A DNA stretch of 50,373 bases from Mycobacterium gordonae (GCF_001417955.2 NZ_LKTM01000307.1:1-50373); one strand, 5' to 3'. Shown: positions 40,421 to 49,712, counted from the stretch's first letter. Notes: generated from the letters alone by a model not told the origin. Translations and numbers: made by a program.

Positions 40421-41302
40421 GTGAAAATTCGATTCGGGGTCGGTCTGGGCTCGGACACCCCGCCCGATCACCTTCCCGCGATCATCGACCAGTTGGAGTC
40501 CAGTGGGGTTGACTCGCTCTGGTTCTCCGAGCTGGTCTATTCGCCGGCGGTCGATCCGATGGTCGGAATGGCTTATGCACTGGCGCGGACCACGCGGTTG
40601 AAGGTGGGTACGTCGGTGGCGGTGTTACCGGGCCGGCACCCGGTGCTGGTGGCGAAACAGTTGGCATCGCTGGCAACACTGGCGCCGAAACGCGTGCTTC
40701 CCGTCTTCGGGCTGCGCTCGGCGATTCCGGCCGAGCGTGAGGTGTTCGTGGTTCCTGACGGCGAGCGGGCGGCGGTGTTCGACGAGTCGCTGCGGATCCT
40801 GCGCGCGGTGTTGGCTGAGGATGCCGCCAGCTATCGCGGGAAGTTCTTCACGGTCACCGGGGCCGCGGTCGCGCCCCGGCCGTCGCCACCGCTGGACATC
40901 TGGGTGGGCGGCTCCTCACCCGCGGCATACCGGCGCATCGGTGAGCTGGCCGACGGCTGGCTCGGCAGCTTCCTCACTCCGGACGAAGCCAGGCAGGCGC
41001 GCGCGGCGATCGAACACGCCGCGGCGCAGGCAGGTCGGCATGTCGAACCCGACCACTTCGGCATCTCGTTGGCGGTGGCCGACGGCGAACTGCCCGCGGA
41101 ACTGGCCGCAGCGGTACGCCGGCGTCGTCCGGATTGCGCTCCCGAGGAGCTGGTCGCCGCGGGCTGGGATGAGCTGCACCAGCAACTTGACGGGTATCTG
41201 GCAGCCGGGTTGACGAAGTTCGTCATCAGGCCGGTGGGTGTGCCGGCCGTGGACGGCTTCATCGACCGCTTCGTCACCGAGCTGCTGCCTCGCCAGAACT
41301 GA
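40421..41302 (+). CDS. LLM-class (luciferase-like) F420/flavin oxidoreductase
   Basis: A 293-residue TIM-barrel enzyme. Family markers: KIRFGVGLGSDTPPDHLPAIIDQLESSGVDSLWFSE at the start, TSVAVLPGRHPVLVAKQLASLATLAPKRVLPVFGLR for cofactor binding, and PPLDIWVGGSSPAAYRRIGELADGWLGSFLTPDE. In mycobacteria this subgroup mostly uses F420; the cofactor is inferred. Start GTG 40421. Third gene after SRPBCC and TetR on the same strand, with a 24-nt gap. Confidence 0.88.
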   Translation: MKIRFGVGLGSDTPPDHLPAIIDQLESSGVDSLWFSELVYSPAVDPMVGMAYALARTTRLKVGTSVAVLPGRHPVLVAKQLASLATLAPKRVLPVFGLRSAIPAEREVFVVPDGERAAVFDESLRILRAVLAEDAASYRGKFFTVTGAAVAPRPSPPLDIWVGGSSPAAYRRIGELADGWLGSFLTPDEARQARAAIEHAAAQAGRHVEPDHFGISLAVADGELPAELAAAVRRRRPDCAPEELVAAGWDELHQQLDGYLAAGLTKFVIRPVGVPAVDGFIDRFVTELLPRQN

Positions 41303-41350
41303 GCACGCTCGGGTGATTGACTCCTGAGTCTTTGTGGGTACAGCATCCGC

Positions 41351-43459
41351 ATGGACCGCCCCGACACGATCATCGAAATTCATCGTGAACGAGTCCAGGA
41401 CCAGACGGTCGAGATGTTCAGCGGTGACAAGCGCACCGAGTCCGTCGATGGCACGGGTTATTCAGCTACCGCCACCCTGGACCTCACGCTCGACCGGGTC
41501 TGGTTTATCGTCGACTCCCATCAGCGGCCGTGGCAGGAACAGGTCGACGGCGAAAACCGGGACCCTTTAAGGCATTTCGCGATCGATCTGGTGATCTTCG
41601 ACTCGAGCATTGTGATCGATTCCGTAACCTGCATCCCCCTGGTCGAGCTTCCCCCGTCGACCATCACCATCCCGGACGGGCCGCGGGCCGGGGAGTCACG
41701 GGAGATCCCCTACAACGAGATCCCGCTGTTCGGGCGGTTGATCATTCATGACCAGCTCGAGCGGCACGAGATCGAGCCGGGGAAGCAGACGATCGCGCTG
41801 AACTTCACCGCTCAGGATGCTCCGGTACTGGTGGCCGGCCCACCGGCCGACCAGTTCGCGGCCCGACTGTTCGGGCCGGACGTCGAACGCCGCGGCGACG
41901 GCACCACCGTGTTCACCGGACAGGACCCGCGGATCAGCTGGGAAATCGACTACGCCGAAGCGCACTGGATCACCCACAGCATCGCCGGCCAGCTTCTGGT
42001 CAACATGGAAAAGCTGCAGCATCCCAGCCTCTCGGACGGCGAGGCCAGAACCAGGGTGCTGGACTCGCTCGCCACGCAGATCGCCGACGCGGTCCGCCCG
42101 CAGCTGGCCGAGATGGGCGACAACGGCATTCAGAGCCTGCTGCCGACGCCCCTGGAGGTCGACCCGCACGCGGACGACGACAGCACGGTCAAGGCTCTGG
42201 ACGCCGTCGTGCAACGCTTCGACGTCGGCGAGACCACCGAGGAATCCATGGTGGTTCAGCTGCAAACACTGCGCGGCCTGCCCGCCGGTGAGCAGCTCCC
42301 GCACTCCATTCTTGCCGAAAACCCGTATGAGAAAACGGGATTGGCGACCGCCGGGTGGGGCATTCTGCGCCAGGTGAGCGACACCGTGCGCAACAGTTTC
42401 GACCTCGACGAGACCGACTTCGACCCTGACGCGCCGTGTCTGTTACGGGGCCCCAAAACCGTCAGCATCGGTGGCGAAGAGCGCAGCCTGGACTCACTGG
42501 ACGCCGACATCCTGCCCCGCACCGGCGACGGCCGGCTGGTGGTCGACGGCACCGTCAGCGCCGAGACGAAGCTCTACGACTTCAAGGCCAGCTTCAAGGT
42601 GACCTACGAGATGGGCCTCGACGAGATACCACGCGACCCGAAGGTGGAGGAGAGCCGTCGCGCCAACTTCAAAACCGTCGAAAGTCTGGAAGAGGCACTG
42701 CAATCCGCGGGTGAGAAGAAACGGGCGGGTGAGCTCAGCGGCGAGGAATACGAGGCGGAAGTCAAGCGAGTCAGTGAGCTCTTCGATGAGCTGCCGCGGA
42801 CAGTCGGGGTGCGGCCGGCGCAGAATCCACCGGAGCCCGAGGTGCATCCGGACTTCAGTCTCACCGCGGCCGGAAAAGTGGCGACCGCGGCAGGCGCCGT
42901 GGCCGTCGCCGGCCTGATCGCGCTTCCGGTGACCGCGGCGGCGGGCGCGGCGGGCGTCGGGGTCGCCGGAGCGGGTGGCCTTCTGACCCTGGCGATCGCG
43001 CAGTACCTCACCACCGTGTTGACGATCGACTGGTTCGGCACCGGGCTCGGATCGCGTCAGGTCAAGAAGTCGCTGAACGACCAACCCGAGGGCACGTCCC
43101 TGCCGCCCATCGGCATACCGGTCGACGTCAATCTGAACCGCCAGCGGCTCGCGGTGTACTTCCGCCCGCTGCCCGGCAAGTTGTGGGTGAAGTGCCTGCA
43201 GGCGGAGGAATCCGAAGACGCTGAGCGCCTGGACATCCGGACCGTCGGCGGGGTTTGGCCCACCGACGGCCGGCCGTGGAAGCTGTCCAGCGACGACGCC
43301 GTGGCGTACGTCGATTCCGGGGAACTGGAACTCCTCGTGGAGCCGGATACGGCCGGGGCCAACGAACTACCCATCAGCGTCGCCACGGATGACGACGGGC
43401 AGCCCTACTTGTGGGTCGAGGGAGATCCCGACCGGCTGCGCCGGCTACCGCGCGAATAA
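41351..43459 (+). CDS. Large protein of unknown family
   Basis: A 702-residue protein without signal peptide. The N-terminal two-thirds is predicted beta-rich with helical segments (SLSDGEARTRVLDSLATQIADAVRPQLAEMG). Around residues 380-420 a stretch (DGRLVVDGTVSAETKLYDFKASFKVTYEMGL) has the look of lipid-binding TULIP-type strands, but this is only an impression. A charged helix (about 435-475) precedes a Gly/Ala hydrophobic segment (about 512-560) that could span a membrane twice; the C-terminal domain (about 585-702) is beta-rich. ATG 41351. No operon partner is certain. No known family recognised. Confidence 0.75.
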   Translation: MDRPDTIIEIHRERVQDQTVEMFSGDKRTESVDGTGYSATATLDLTLDRVWFIVDSHQRPWQEQVDGENRDPLRHFAIDLVIFDSSIVIDSVTCIPLVELPPSTITIPDGPRAGESREIPYNEIPLFGRLIIHDQLERHEIEPGKQTIALNFTAQDAPVLVAGPPADQFAARLFGPDVERRGDGTTVFTGQDPRISWEIDYAEAHWITHSIAGQLLVNMEKLQHPSLSDGEARTRVLDSLATQIADAVRPQLAEMGDNGIQSLLPTPLEVDPHADDDSTVKALDAVVQRFDVGETTEESMVVQLQTLRGLPAGEQLPHSILAENPYEKTGLATAGWGILRQVSDTVRNSFDLDETDFDPDAPCLLRGPKTVSIGGEERSLDSLDADILPRTGDGRLVVDGTVSAETKLYDFKASFKVTYEMGLDEIPRDPKVEESRRANFKTVESLEEALQSAGEKKRAGELSGEEYEAEVKRVSELFDELPRTVGVRPAQNPPEPEVHPDFSLTAAGKVATAAGAVAVAGLIALPVTAAAGAAGVGVAGAGGLLTLAIAQYLTTVLTIDWFGTGLGSRQVKKSLNDQPEGTSLPPIGIPVDVNLNRQRLAVYFRPLPGKLWVKCLQAEESEDAERLDIRTVGGVWPTDGRPWKLSSDDAVAYVDSGELELLVEPDTAGANELPISVATDDDGQPYLWVEGDPDRLRRLPRE

Positions 43460-43463
43460 GTCC

Positions 43464-44309
43464 TCAGAACTTGGCCACGGCCCCGGCATCGACCGGCAAG
43501 GCCGCGCCGGTGATGTACTGCGACTCGTCGGAGGCGAGGAACAACACGGCGTTGCTGACGGCGCGCGCCTCGATCAACGGCTTGGGCAACAGGTGGAACT
43601 GTCCGATGATCTCGCCTGCGTCCTGCACGGTGGGATTCGGCAGGTCAGGTCTCAGTGTCCGGACGAACCAGTCGTTGTCGAGCATCGGCGTCAACACGTT
43701 GCCCGGGTGGATCGAGTTCACCCGGATCCATTGCGGTGCAAGCTCATTGGCCAGCGAGTTCATCAGACCGACGACGGCGTGTTTGGCGGAGGCGTAGTGA
43801 GCCATGTAGCCGCCGCCGCGAATGCCCAGCATCGAGCTGATCAGGATGATCGAACCGCCGCCGTTGGTCATGTGCGGCAGTGCCACTTTGACGGTGTGCC
43901 ACACCCCGGTCAGGTTGATGTCCATCATCGTCTGCCATGCCGATTCTTCGATCATCGCCGCGGGTGCGGGAACCCCGCTGATGCCGGCGTTGGCCACCAC
44001 GATGTCGAGCGGGCCCAACGCGTCCACTCCCTGTGCGACCGCGGCACGCAGACTTTCCACGTCCCGCACGTCGGCCTTGGCGGTGACGATGCGGCGGCCC
44101 GACTTCTCGACCAGGTCCGCGGTGTCGGCGAGGTCGCTGTCGGTAGCTCCCGGGTAGGCGACGCCGTCGATGTCCGCGCAGACGTCGACCGCGACGATGT
44201 CGGCGCCCTCCTCGGCCAACCGGATCGCGTGTTCGCGACCCTGGCCCCGTGCCGCGCCGGTGATCAGTGCGACCTTGCCGGCGACTCTGCCGACCCTGTT
44301 GTCTGCCAT
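43464..44309 (-). CDS. Mycofactocin-type short-chain dehydrogenase (SDR)
   Basis: A 281-residue SDR. Cofactor motif LITGAARGQGREHAIRLAEEGADIVAVD, catalytic Ser in ILISSMLGIRGGG and Tyr/Lys in HYASAKHAVVG. The AARGQGREHA form, an inserted segment after the second strand (CADIDGVAYPGATDSDLADTADLVEKSGRRI) and the end ITGAALPVDAGA mark the mycofactocin-coupled SDRs, which keep NAD bound and regenerate it through mycofactocin. ATG 44309 has GGAGG about 10 nt upstream. Last gene of the minus-strand operon that starts at 45917. Confidence 0.9.
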   Translation of the reverse strand: MADNRVGRVAGKVALITGAARGQGREHAIRLAEEGADIVAVDVCADIDGVAYPGATDSDLADTADLVEKSGRRIVTAKADVRDVESLRAAVAQGVDALGPLDIVVANAGISGVPAPAAMIEESAWQTMMDINLTGVWHTVKVALPHMTNGGGSIILISSMLGIRGGGYMAHYASAKHAVVGLMNSLANELAPQWIRVNSIHPGNVLTPMLDNDWFVRTLRPDLPNPTVQDAGEIIGQFHLLPKPLIEARAVSNAVLFLASDESQYITGAALPVDAGAVAKF

Positions 44310-44343
44310 AGCGCTAGATCCTCCCATGGCGGCTGGGAGCGTC

Positions 44344-45129
44344 TCAGGCGTCGTCGATGCCGCCTGCGACCTCAAGCAACAGGTCATCTAGGCGCCGGGC
44401 CAGATTCCAGCCCAGGTAGACGGCGAAATGCACGACGAGTTCTTCGAGATCGTTCCGGGTCATCTCGCCCAGGGTCAGTGCGGCACTCAGGTGATCGGTC
44501 ACCTCCTCGTCGATCGCGGCGGATGCGGCGCTGCAGATGCTGATGATGCGCCGGTCGCGGCGGGTGAGATACTTTGTCCGCGTCCAAATTTCGCCGTACA
44601 GATAGTCCAGGCGGGCGTGACCCTGAAAGGCAGTCGAGGCCCGCGGCGGCGCCTCACCGTGGATCTGTTGATACGCCGAGACACCACGGCGGCGGCGGGC
44701 ATCGTCGTCCACCGGTTCCGCCCAAAGCTCGAAGTCCGGCGCCTCGACCGGGGAACCGGACTCCTCGGCGATCTTGAAGGCGCTCATCATCCCGTGCACC
44801 TGCATCACCGATGCCTTCGGCCAACCGGCCTGGGTGCCGAAGTGCAGCACGAATTCGTCGAACTCTGGGTAGCTGATCTCTCCGCTTTTCAGAGCCGCGT
44901 ACACGTGGGTCTCGATCGGGGTGATCGCCCCAGCCGCGCCCACGCACGTCAGCGTTATCCAGCGGCGGTCGCGCGGGGTGAGCACGCCGCGGCGCCACAT
45001 CTCACCGAACACATAGCCGATCACGCCGGCCTCGAGGTAGGCCCCAACCGGTTCCGGGCTAGCTGTGGTCATGATGCGTTCGTACTCGGCGCGCGCGACC
45101 GCGCGCCGTTCCTCGCGGGTTTGCGCCAT
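44344..45129 (-). CDS. Carboxymuconolactone decarboxylase-like protein (two domains)
   Basis: A 261-residue protein with two CMD/AhpD-like repeats: RRWITLTCVGAAGAITPIETHVYAALKSGEISYPEFDEFVLHFGTQAGWP and RRIISICSAASAAIDEEVTDHLSAALTLGEMTRNDLEELVVHFAVYLGWN. The CxxC peroxidase pair of AhpD is absent, so a decarboxylase or lactone role is more likely than peroxidase. ATG 45129 overlaps the stop of the upstream SDR (TGATG). Such proteins accompany aromatic or terpenoid ring degradation. Confidence 0.88.
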   Translation of the reverse strand: MAQTREERRAVARAEYERIMTTASPEPVGAYLEAGVIGYVFGEMWRRGVLTPRDRRWITLTCVGAAGAITPIETHVYAALKSGEISYPEFDEFVLHFGTQAGWPKASVMQVHGMMSAFKIAEESGSPVEAPDFELWAEPVDDDARRRRGVSAYQQIHGEAPPRASTAFQGHARLDYLYGEIWTRTKYLTRRDRRIISICSAASAAIDEEVTDHLSAALTLGEMTRNDLEELVVHFAVYLGWNLARRLDDLLLEVAGGIDDA

Positions 45130-45917
45130 CAGAGTCGCATGATCCAGCCACCGTCGACCGAGATCGTCTGGCCGTTGATCCAATCCCCGGCGGGGGAGCA
45201 CAGCAGCAGCATCGTGCCGACCAGGTCGGCCGGCGGGCCAGAGGTCTTGCCCGGGATCTGCGCGCCGAGGATGTCGCGGATCGGGGAGTCCTTCGGCAGG
45301 CTCACGTAGGCGCTCTCGTTGTCGACGAGTCCGGGCGCGATGCCGTTGACGTTGATGCCGCGTGACCCGAGTTCGCTGGCGAGGTTGCAGGTCAGGCCGT
45401 GCAACGCATATTTCGAGACTCCGTAGATGCCGCCGGCCATGAACGCGCCGGCGGACAGGCCATTGACGATGCGGCCACCACCGCGGCCGGACATCGACTC
45501 GACCACGGCCTGGGTGCACAACAGCGGGCCGCGCAGGTTCACGGCGAGCACCCGATCCCAGTCCGGGACCGGCATATTCGACAGCCCATATGGGGGTAGG
45601 TCGGTCATCACCGCCGCGTTGTTGATCAAGATGTCGATGCCGCCGAACGCGGCGATCGCCGCGGATGCCATCTGGGCTGCCGACTCGGCCGACGTGACAT
45701 CCAGATGCACCGCCGTCGATCGAAAGCCTTTGTCTGCCAGCGTATCGGCCGTGCGTTGTGCCGCATCAAGGTTGATGTCGGCGATGACGACGGCGGCACC
45801 GACGTCGCACAGCGCCTCGGCGTACACCTCGCCGATCCCGCCGGCGCCTCCGGTGACCACGGCGACCTTGCCGGTGAGGTCGAAGAGTTGGTTCAGGTCC
45901 ATTTGAGCATTAGGCAC
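45129..45917 (-). CDS. Short-chain dehydrogenase/reductase (SDR)
   Basis: A 262-residue classical SDR: cofactor motif VVTGGAGGIGEVYAEAL, NNAA, active-site segment NGLSAGAFMAGGIYGVSKYALHG with Tyr-x-x-x-Lys, and the C-terminal WINGQTISVDGGWI. NAD preference is suggested by the acidic residue in VVIADINLD. GTG 45917 or ATG 45902 may be the start. First gene of an operon with the CMD-like protein and the mycofactocin SDR; divergent from the aldehyde dehydrogenase. Confidence 0.9.
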   Translation of the reverse strand: MPNAQMDLNQLFDLTGKVAVVTGGAGGIGEVYAEALCDVGAAVVIADINLDAAQRTADTLADKGFRSTAVHLDVTSAESAAQMASAAIAAFGGIDILINNAAVMTDLPPYGLSNMPVPDWDRVLAVNLRGPLLCTQAVVESMSGRGGGRIVNGLSAGAFMAGGIYGVSKYALHGLTCNLASELGSRGINVNGIAPGLVDNESAYVSLPKDSPIRDILGAQIPGKTSGPPADLVGTMLLLCSPAGDWINGQTISVDGGWIMRL

Positions 45918-45943
45918 CAGTTGATTAATGAAGTCAAGTGCCT
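45912..45943. promoter_or_regulatory. Candidate operator between divergent catabolic operons
   Basis: AGGCAC and GTGCCT arms with a 20-nt AT-rich spacer lie between the SDR and the aldehyde dehydrogenase starts. The TetR encoded at 49042 could act here on both operons. Arms are short and widely spaced, so support is modest. Confidence 0.3.
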
Positions 45944-45978
45944 TAGAAATAAGTAATCCGACTTAACGAAGGGCGCAC

Positions 45979-47433
45979 ATGACCGTTGATCTGAGCGTTC
46001 CCGTGGTGCATCTACACATCGGGGGAGAGGCGCGCACCACCGGTACGGGCGGTGTGCATCAGCACGTCTATCCCGCGACCGGCGAGGTCCAGGGCCCGGT
46101 GCCGCTGGCGGGTCCGGACGACGTCGACGAGGCGGTGCGTGCGGCGCACGACGCGTATCGGGAGTGGCGCGCCTGGTCGCCGGCGCAACGGGCGCGGGTG
46201 TTGCGACGGCTCGGGGAACTGATGGAGCGCGACATCGCCGAAATCGCCCGACTTTCCGTGCTGGACAACGGAATGTCGGCAGGCATGAGCCGGCCCCTCG
46301 TCAGCATCATGGCGAACTGGACGGCGTACTACGCCGGTTGGGCCGACAAGGTGGAAGGACGTGTCACGTCCTTCCCGGCGAACCAGCGTGAACTCGGCTA
46401 CTCGATGCCGGAACCCTACGGTGTCGTCGGGATCATCCTCACCTGGAACGGCCCGGTTGTCTCGGTGGGCATGAAACTGATCCCGGCGCTGGCGGCCGGG
46501 AACACGGTCGTCATGAAGCCGTCCGAGCTGACCCCGTACGCGACGGAACACCTTATGGGCCTGGTCAGAGAAGCCGGAATCCCGCACGGCGTAGTCAATC
46601 TGGTACTCGGCGGACCGGAGACCGGGGACGCGCTGGTGCGCCATCCACTCGTGCAGAAGGTCAGCTTCACCGGTGGCCCGGCGACCGCCCGCAAGATCCT
46701 CGCGCGGTGCGCCGAGTCCCTCAAACCGGCCGTGCTGGAACTCGGCGGCAAGTCCGCCAATGTGCTCTTCCCCGATGCCGACCTGAATACGGCGGTCGCC
46801 GTCAACGCCTTCAGTGTGCTGGGCACGCTGGCCGGACAGGGTTGCGCAATCCCCTCGCGCATGATCGTGCACAACGACATCTACGACGACGTCGTGGATC
46901 GCGTCGTCGAGATCGTCTCCGGCATGCGGTGTGGTGACCCGTTCGACCCGGCAACGCTCATCAGTCCCGTCGTGACTCGTCGGGCGCAGCAACGGATTTT
47001 GGCCATGATCGAACGAGCGCAGACCGACGGCGCGAAGCTGCTTGCCGGTGGCGGGGTGCCCGACGACCTAACCGGGGGATTCTTCGTGGAACCGACGGTC
47101 TTCGGAGACGTGGCCCCCGATTCCGAACTCGGCCAGATCGAGGTGTTCGGGCCGGTGCTTTCCCTGATGCGGTTCGAGGCTGAGGAGCAGGCGATCGCGA
47201 TGGCGAACTCGACTGAATACGGTTTGGCCGCCTACGTTTACACGAAAGATATCGGCCGGGTGCAGCGGATGGTGTCCGCGCTCAAGGCGGGCGGTGTCTA
47301 CGTCAATGGAGCCAGCCCGGTCACCGGCTGCGAGCTCGCCTTTGGCGGTGTCGGCATCTCCGGCTACGGCCGCGAAGGCGGCGAGGAGGGATTGTTCGAG
47401 TTCCTGCGCACCAAGGCGGTGGGAATCGCGTGA
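45979..47433 (+). CDS. Aldehyde dehydrogenase
   Basis: A 484-residue NAD(P)-dependent ALDH. Catalytic Cys289 (GQGCAIPSR) and general base Glu254 (ELGGKSAN) are present, with the cofactor loop FTGGPATARKI and PWNG-type segment TWNGPVV. Normal family length. The GQGCAIPSR form is common in mycobacterial ALDHs for terpenoid or steroid side-chain aldehydes. ATG 45979. Its stop overlaps the next SDR's GTG by 4 bp; first gene of a four-gene operon. Confidence 0.93.
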   Translation: MTVDLSVPVVHLHIGGEARTTGTGGVHQHVYPATGEVQGPVPLAGPDDVDEAVRAAHDAYREWRAWSPAQRARVLRRLGELMERDIAEIARLSVLDNGMSAGMSRPLVSIMANWTAYYAGWADKVEGRVTSFPANQRELGYSMPEPYGVVGIILTWNGPVVSVGMKLIPALAAGNTVVMKPSELTPYATEHLMGLVREAGIPHGVVNLVLGGPETGDALVRHPLVQKVSFTGGPATARKILARCAESLKPAVLELGGKSANVLFPDADLNTAVAVNAFSVLGTLAGQGCAIPSRMIVHNDIYDDVVDRVVEIVSGMRCGDPFDPATLISPVVTRRAQQRILAMIERAQTDGAKLLAGGGVPDDLTGGFFVEPTVFGDVAPDSELGQIEVFGPVLSLMRFEAEEQAIAMANSTEYGLAAYVYTKDIGRVQRMVSALKAGGVYVNGASPVTGCELAFGGVGISGYGREGGEEGLFEFLRTKAVGIA

Positions 47434-48233
47434 GCAAGCCACTGAAATTGGCCGGTGCGGTCGCGGTACTGACCGGGGCGGGCAGCGGCATCGGACGCGC
47501 GACCGCAATGGCATTCGCCGATCGGGGCGCGTCGGTAGTGGTAAGCGATCTGTCCGAGGACCGCGCCGCCGCTGTCGCCGAGGAGATCACGGCGTCGGGC
47601 CGGCCGGCGGTTGGACTGCGGGTCGATGTGACCGTCGAAGCCGATCTGGTGAAGCTGCGCGACGTCGCGCTGCAGCGGTTCGGCCGGATCGACGCGGTGA
47701 TGAACAATGTCGGCGTGCTGGCGATCGGTGCTCCCGAAGCGTTGCCCGACGAGGCGTGGACGCGCACCGTCGACATCAACCTGTTCAGCATCGCGCGCAG
47801 CAACCGGGTTTTTTTGCCGGGACTGATCGCGCAGGGCAGCGGCCATCTCATCAACACCGCGTCGGCTTCCGGATTGCTGAGTTACGGATTCGACCGGCTT
47901 CCCTACGTGGCGTCCAAACATGCCATCGTCGGGCTGTCCGAGGCGCTGGCGGCCTATCTCGGAACCAAAGGTGTTGGTGTGACCTGTCTTTGCCCGTCCG
48001 GGGTGATCACGAACATCCTGGAAGGCATAACGGTGTACGGCGACGCGGCTCCGACCCCGCGGGCGCCGGCGCACCAGATCGTGGCGGCCGAGGATGTCGG
48101 CAAACTGACGGCCGATGCCGTGGAGGCGGGGCGTTTCCTGGTGGTGACCGCCCCGGAGGTGCACGATGCACTCATGCGGCGCGCCAACGACATCGAGGCC
48201 TACATCCGGGAAAGCATCGAGGCACAGGGATGA
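47430..48233 (+). CDS. Short-chain dehydrogenase/reductase (SDR)
   Basis: A 267-residue SDR: LTGAGSGIGRATAMAFADRGA, DVTVEADL, NNVG, active-site Ser in NTASASGLLSYG and YVASKHAIVGLSEAL with Tyr/Lys. The C-terminal part (LMRRANDIEAYIRESIEAQG) is helical. GTG 47430 overlaps the ALDH stop (GTGA) and its own stop overlaps the following ATG (ATGA), so translation is coupled throughout. Substrate unknown; oxidation of a secondary alcohol in the same pathway is likely. Confidence 0.9.
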   Translation: MSKPLKLAGAVAVLTGAGSGIGRATAMAFADRGASVVVSDLSEDRAAAVAEEITASGRPAVGLRVDVTVEADLVKLRDVALQRFGRIDAVMNNVGVLAIGAPEALPDEAWTRTVDINLFSIARSNRVFLPGLIAQGSGHLINTASASGLLSYGFDRLPYVASKHAIVGLSEALAAYLGTKGVGVTCLCPSGVITNILEGITVYGDAAPTPRAPAHQIVAAEDVGKLTADAVEAGRFLVVTAPEVHDALMRRANDIEAYIRESIEAQG

Positions 48234-49045
48234 CCGCCCTGCGAGTCGGCTTCGCGGGTGTGGGGTCGCAGGGCGGTCCGATGGCGCGCCGGATCGTCGA
48301 GGACGGGTTTCAGACGACACTGTGGGCGCGCCGGCCGGAGTCGCTCGAACCCTTTGAAGGTACCGGCGCCGTGGTTGCCGCCGATAGGCGTGCGCTCGGT
48401 GCCGCATCGGATGTGTTGTGCCTCTGCGTCATTGGTGATTCGGACGTCGACGACGTGTTGCGCGGCGATGAGGGCGCGCTGGCCGGGATGGCCGCCGAGG
48501 GCACCGTGGTGATTCACAGCACCGTCCATCCCGATACCTGCCGGCGTCTGCAGGCCGATTTCCCGCACCTGCATTTCGTCGACGCCCCGGTGTCGGGCGG
48601 CGGGCATATGGCCGCGGCGAAGGCGTTGCTGGTGATGGTCGGCGGCGACGATGACGCGGTCGAGCGCTGCCGGCCCGTGCTGGAGACGTTCGCGAATCCG
48701 CTTGTGCACGTTGGTGGCCTGGGTGCCGGCCAGGCGGCGAAGCTGTTGAACAACGCGCTGTTCAGCGCACACCTCGGGCTGGCCGCAAGCGTCTTCTCCG
48801 TCGCCGACAGACTCGGAGTGGACAAAGCAGCCCTCGCCGGCGTCCTGTCCAAGGGGAGCGGCCGCAGCTACGCCGCCGAGGTGATCAGCGGCTCCGGGCA
48901 CGGCCTTTCGGTGATGGCGCAACTCGCCGGCGCCCTGCTTGCCAAGGATGTCGACATTCTCGCCGACCTGGTCGGCCGGGATTCCGCGGAAGTTGTCCGA
49001 GTGGCCACGAATACCATCGACGCCATGAATCTCGGCGCCCGGTGA
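48230..49045 (+). CDS. Beta-hydroxyacid dehydrogenase (3-hydroxyisobutyrate-type)
   Basis: A 271-residue enzyme with N-terminal Rossmann motif GFAGVGSQGGPMARRIVEDG, the substrate-binding block FVDAPVSGGGHMAAAKALLVMVGG and the catalytic Lys in GAGQAAKLLNNALF, all markers of 3-hydroxyisobutyrate/tartronate-semialdehyde-type dehydrogenases. Slightly shorter than typical (about 290). ATG 48230 overlaps the SDR stop, and its own TGA overlaps GTG 49042 of the TetR gene. Substrate unknown. Confidence 0.9.
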   Translation: MTALRVGFAGVGSQGGPMARRIVEDGFQTTLWARRPESLEPFEGTGAVVAADRRALGAASDVLCLCVIGDSDVDDVLRGDEGALAGMAAEGTVVIHSTVHPDTCRRLQADFPHLHFVDAPVSGGGHMAAAKALLVMVGGDDDAVERCRPVLETFANPLVHVGGLGAGQAAKLLNNALFSAHLGLAASVFSVADRLGVDKAALAGVLSKGSGRSYAAEVISGSGHGLSVMAQLAGALLAKDVDILADLVGRDSAEVVRVATNTIDAMNLGAR

Positions 49046-49677
49046 CGCCCGGCCCTCTTCCGGCCACCGCCCTGCAATTGCTGTTGGCGGCCGAGCGACT
49101 GTTCGCTGAGCACGGACTGGCCGGCGTGTCATTGCGGCAGATCTCCATCGAGGCGGGGTCGTCGAACAATTCGGCAATCCGGTATCACTTCGGCTCCAAG
49201 GATGACCTGCTGCGCGCGATCTTCAGTTATCGTCTCGGCGATCTGACGCAACGCCGCGCGCTGCTGCGGGCCCGTGCACGGCCGGATGATCTTCGGGCCC
49301 AGTTGGAAGCACACATCGTTCCGCTGATCGAATTGGCCGAATCGCCGGACAGTTTCTACGTGTCGTTCATCGACCAGCTTCAGCGCACCGGCCAGGTCGA
49401 GGTATTCCTGCGCCAGGCCGACGCGATGAAATCCCAGGACGAATTCATCTTCGGGATGCAGCGGCTGCTGCCGGACATTCCGGAACCCATGCGCTCTCTG
49501 CGGATTCAGCAGGCCCAGGATCTTGCGGTGCACCTGGCCGCCGAACGGGAACGCGCTGTCGCGCGCAACGACGCCGTCGTGAACTTCGCGCTTTTCGTCG
49601 CCGGCGTGGTGGACGGCCTTTCCGGCTTTCTGGCCGCGCCCGCGTCCGCGGAGACTCGGCAGCTGCTCGCCCGTTAA
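49042..49677 (+). CDS. TetR-family transcriptional regulator
   Basis: A 211-residue regulator with HTH VSLRQISIEAGSSNNSAIRYHFGSKDDLLRAIF (about 29-61) and a helical ligand domain. Last gene of the ALDH operon, coupled by a GTGA overlap. It likely controls this operon and the divergent SDR-CMD-SDR operon through the gap at 45918-45978. A hairpin follows 20 nt after its stop. Confidence 0.88.
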   Translation: MTPGPLPATALQLLLAAERLFAEHGLAGVSLRQISIEAGSSNNSAIRYHFGSKDDLLRAIFSYRLGDLTQRRALLRARARPDDLRAQLEAHIVPLIELAESPDSFYVSFIDQLQRTGQVEVFLRQADAMKSQDEFIFGMQRLLPDIPEPMRSLRIQQAQDLAVHLAAERERAVARNDAVVNFALFVAGVVDGLSGFLAAPASAETRQLLAR

Positions 49678-49696
49678 AGCGCAAATAAACCGCGAA

Positions 49697-49712
49697 TTCG
49701 GGAAAACCCGAA
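49697..49712 (+). terminator. Hairpin after the ALDH-TetR operon
   Basis: TTCGGG-AAAA-CCCGAA: 6-bp stem with a tetraloop, 20 nt downstream of the TetR stop and 106 bp before the PE_PGRS start. No U tract. Confidence 0.5.

Noticed and set aside
47294..48229. N-terminal extension of the beta-hydroxyacid dehydrogenase frame, suggesting a 583-residue fusion
   Set aside because: The extension overlaps the ALDH end and the whole SDR in another frame and is Arg/Gly-rich; the real start is ATG 48230 with a coupled overlap.
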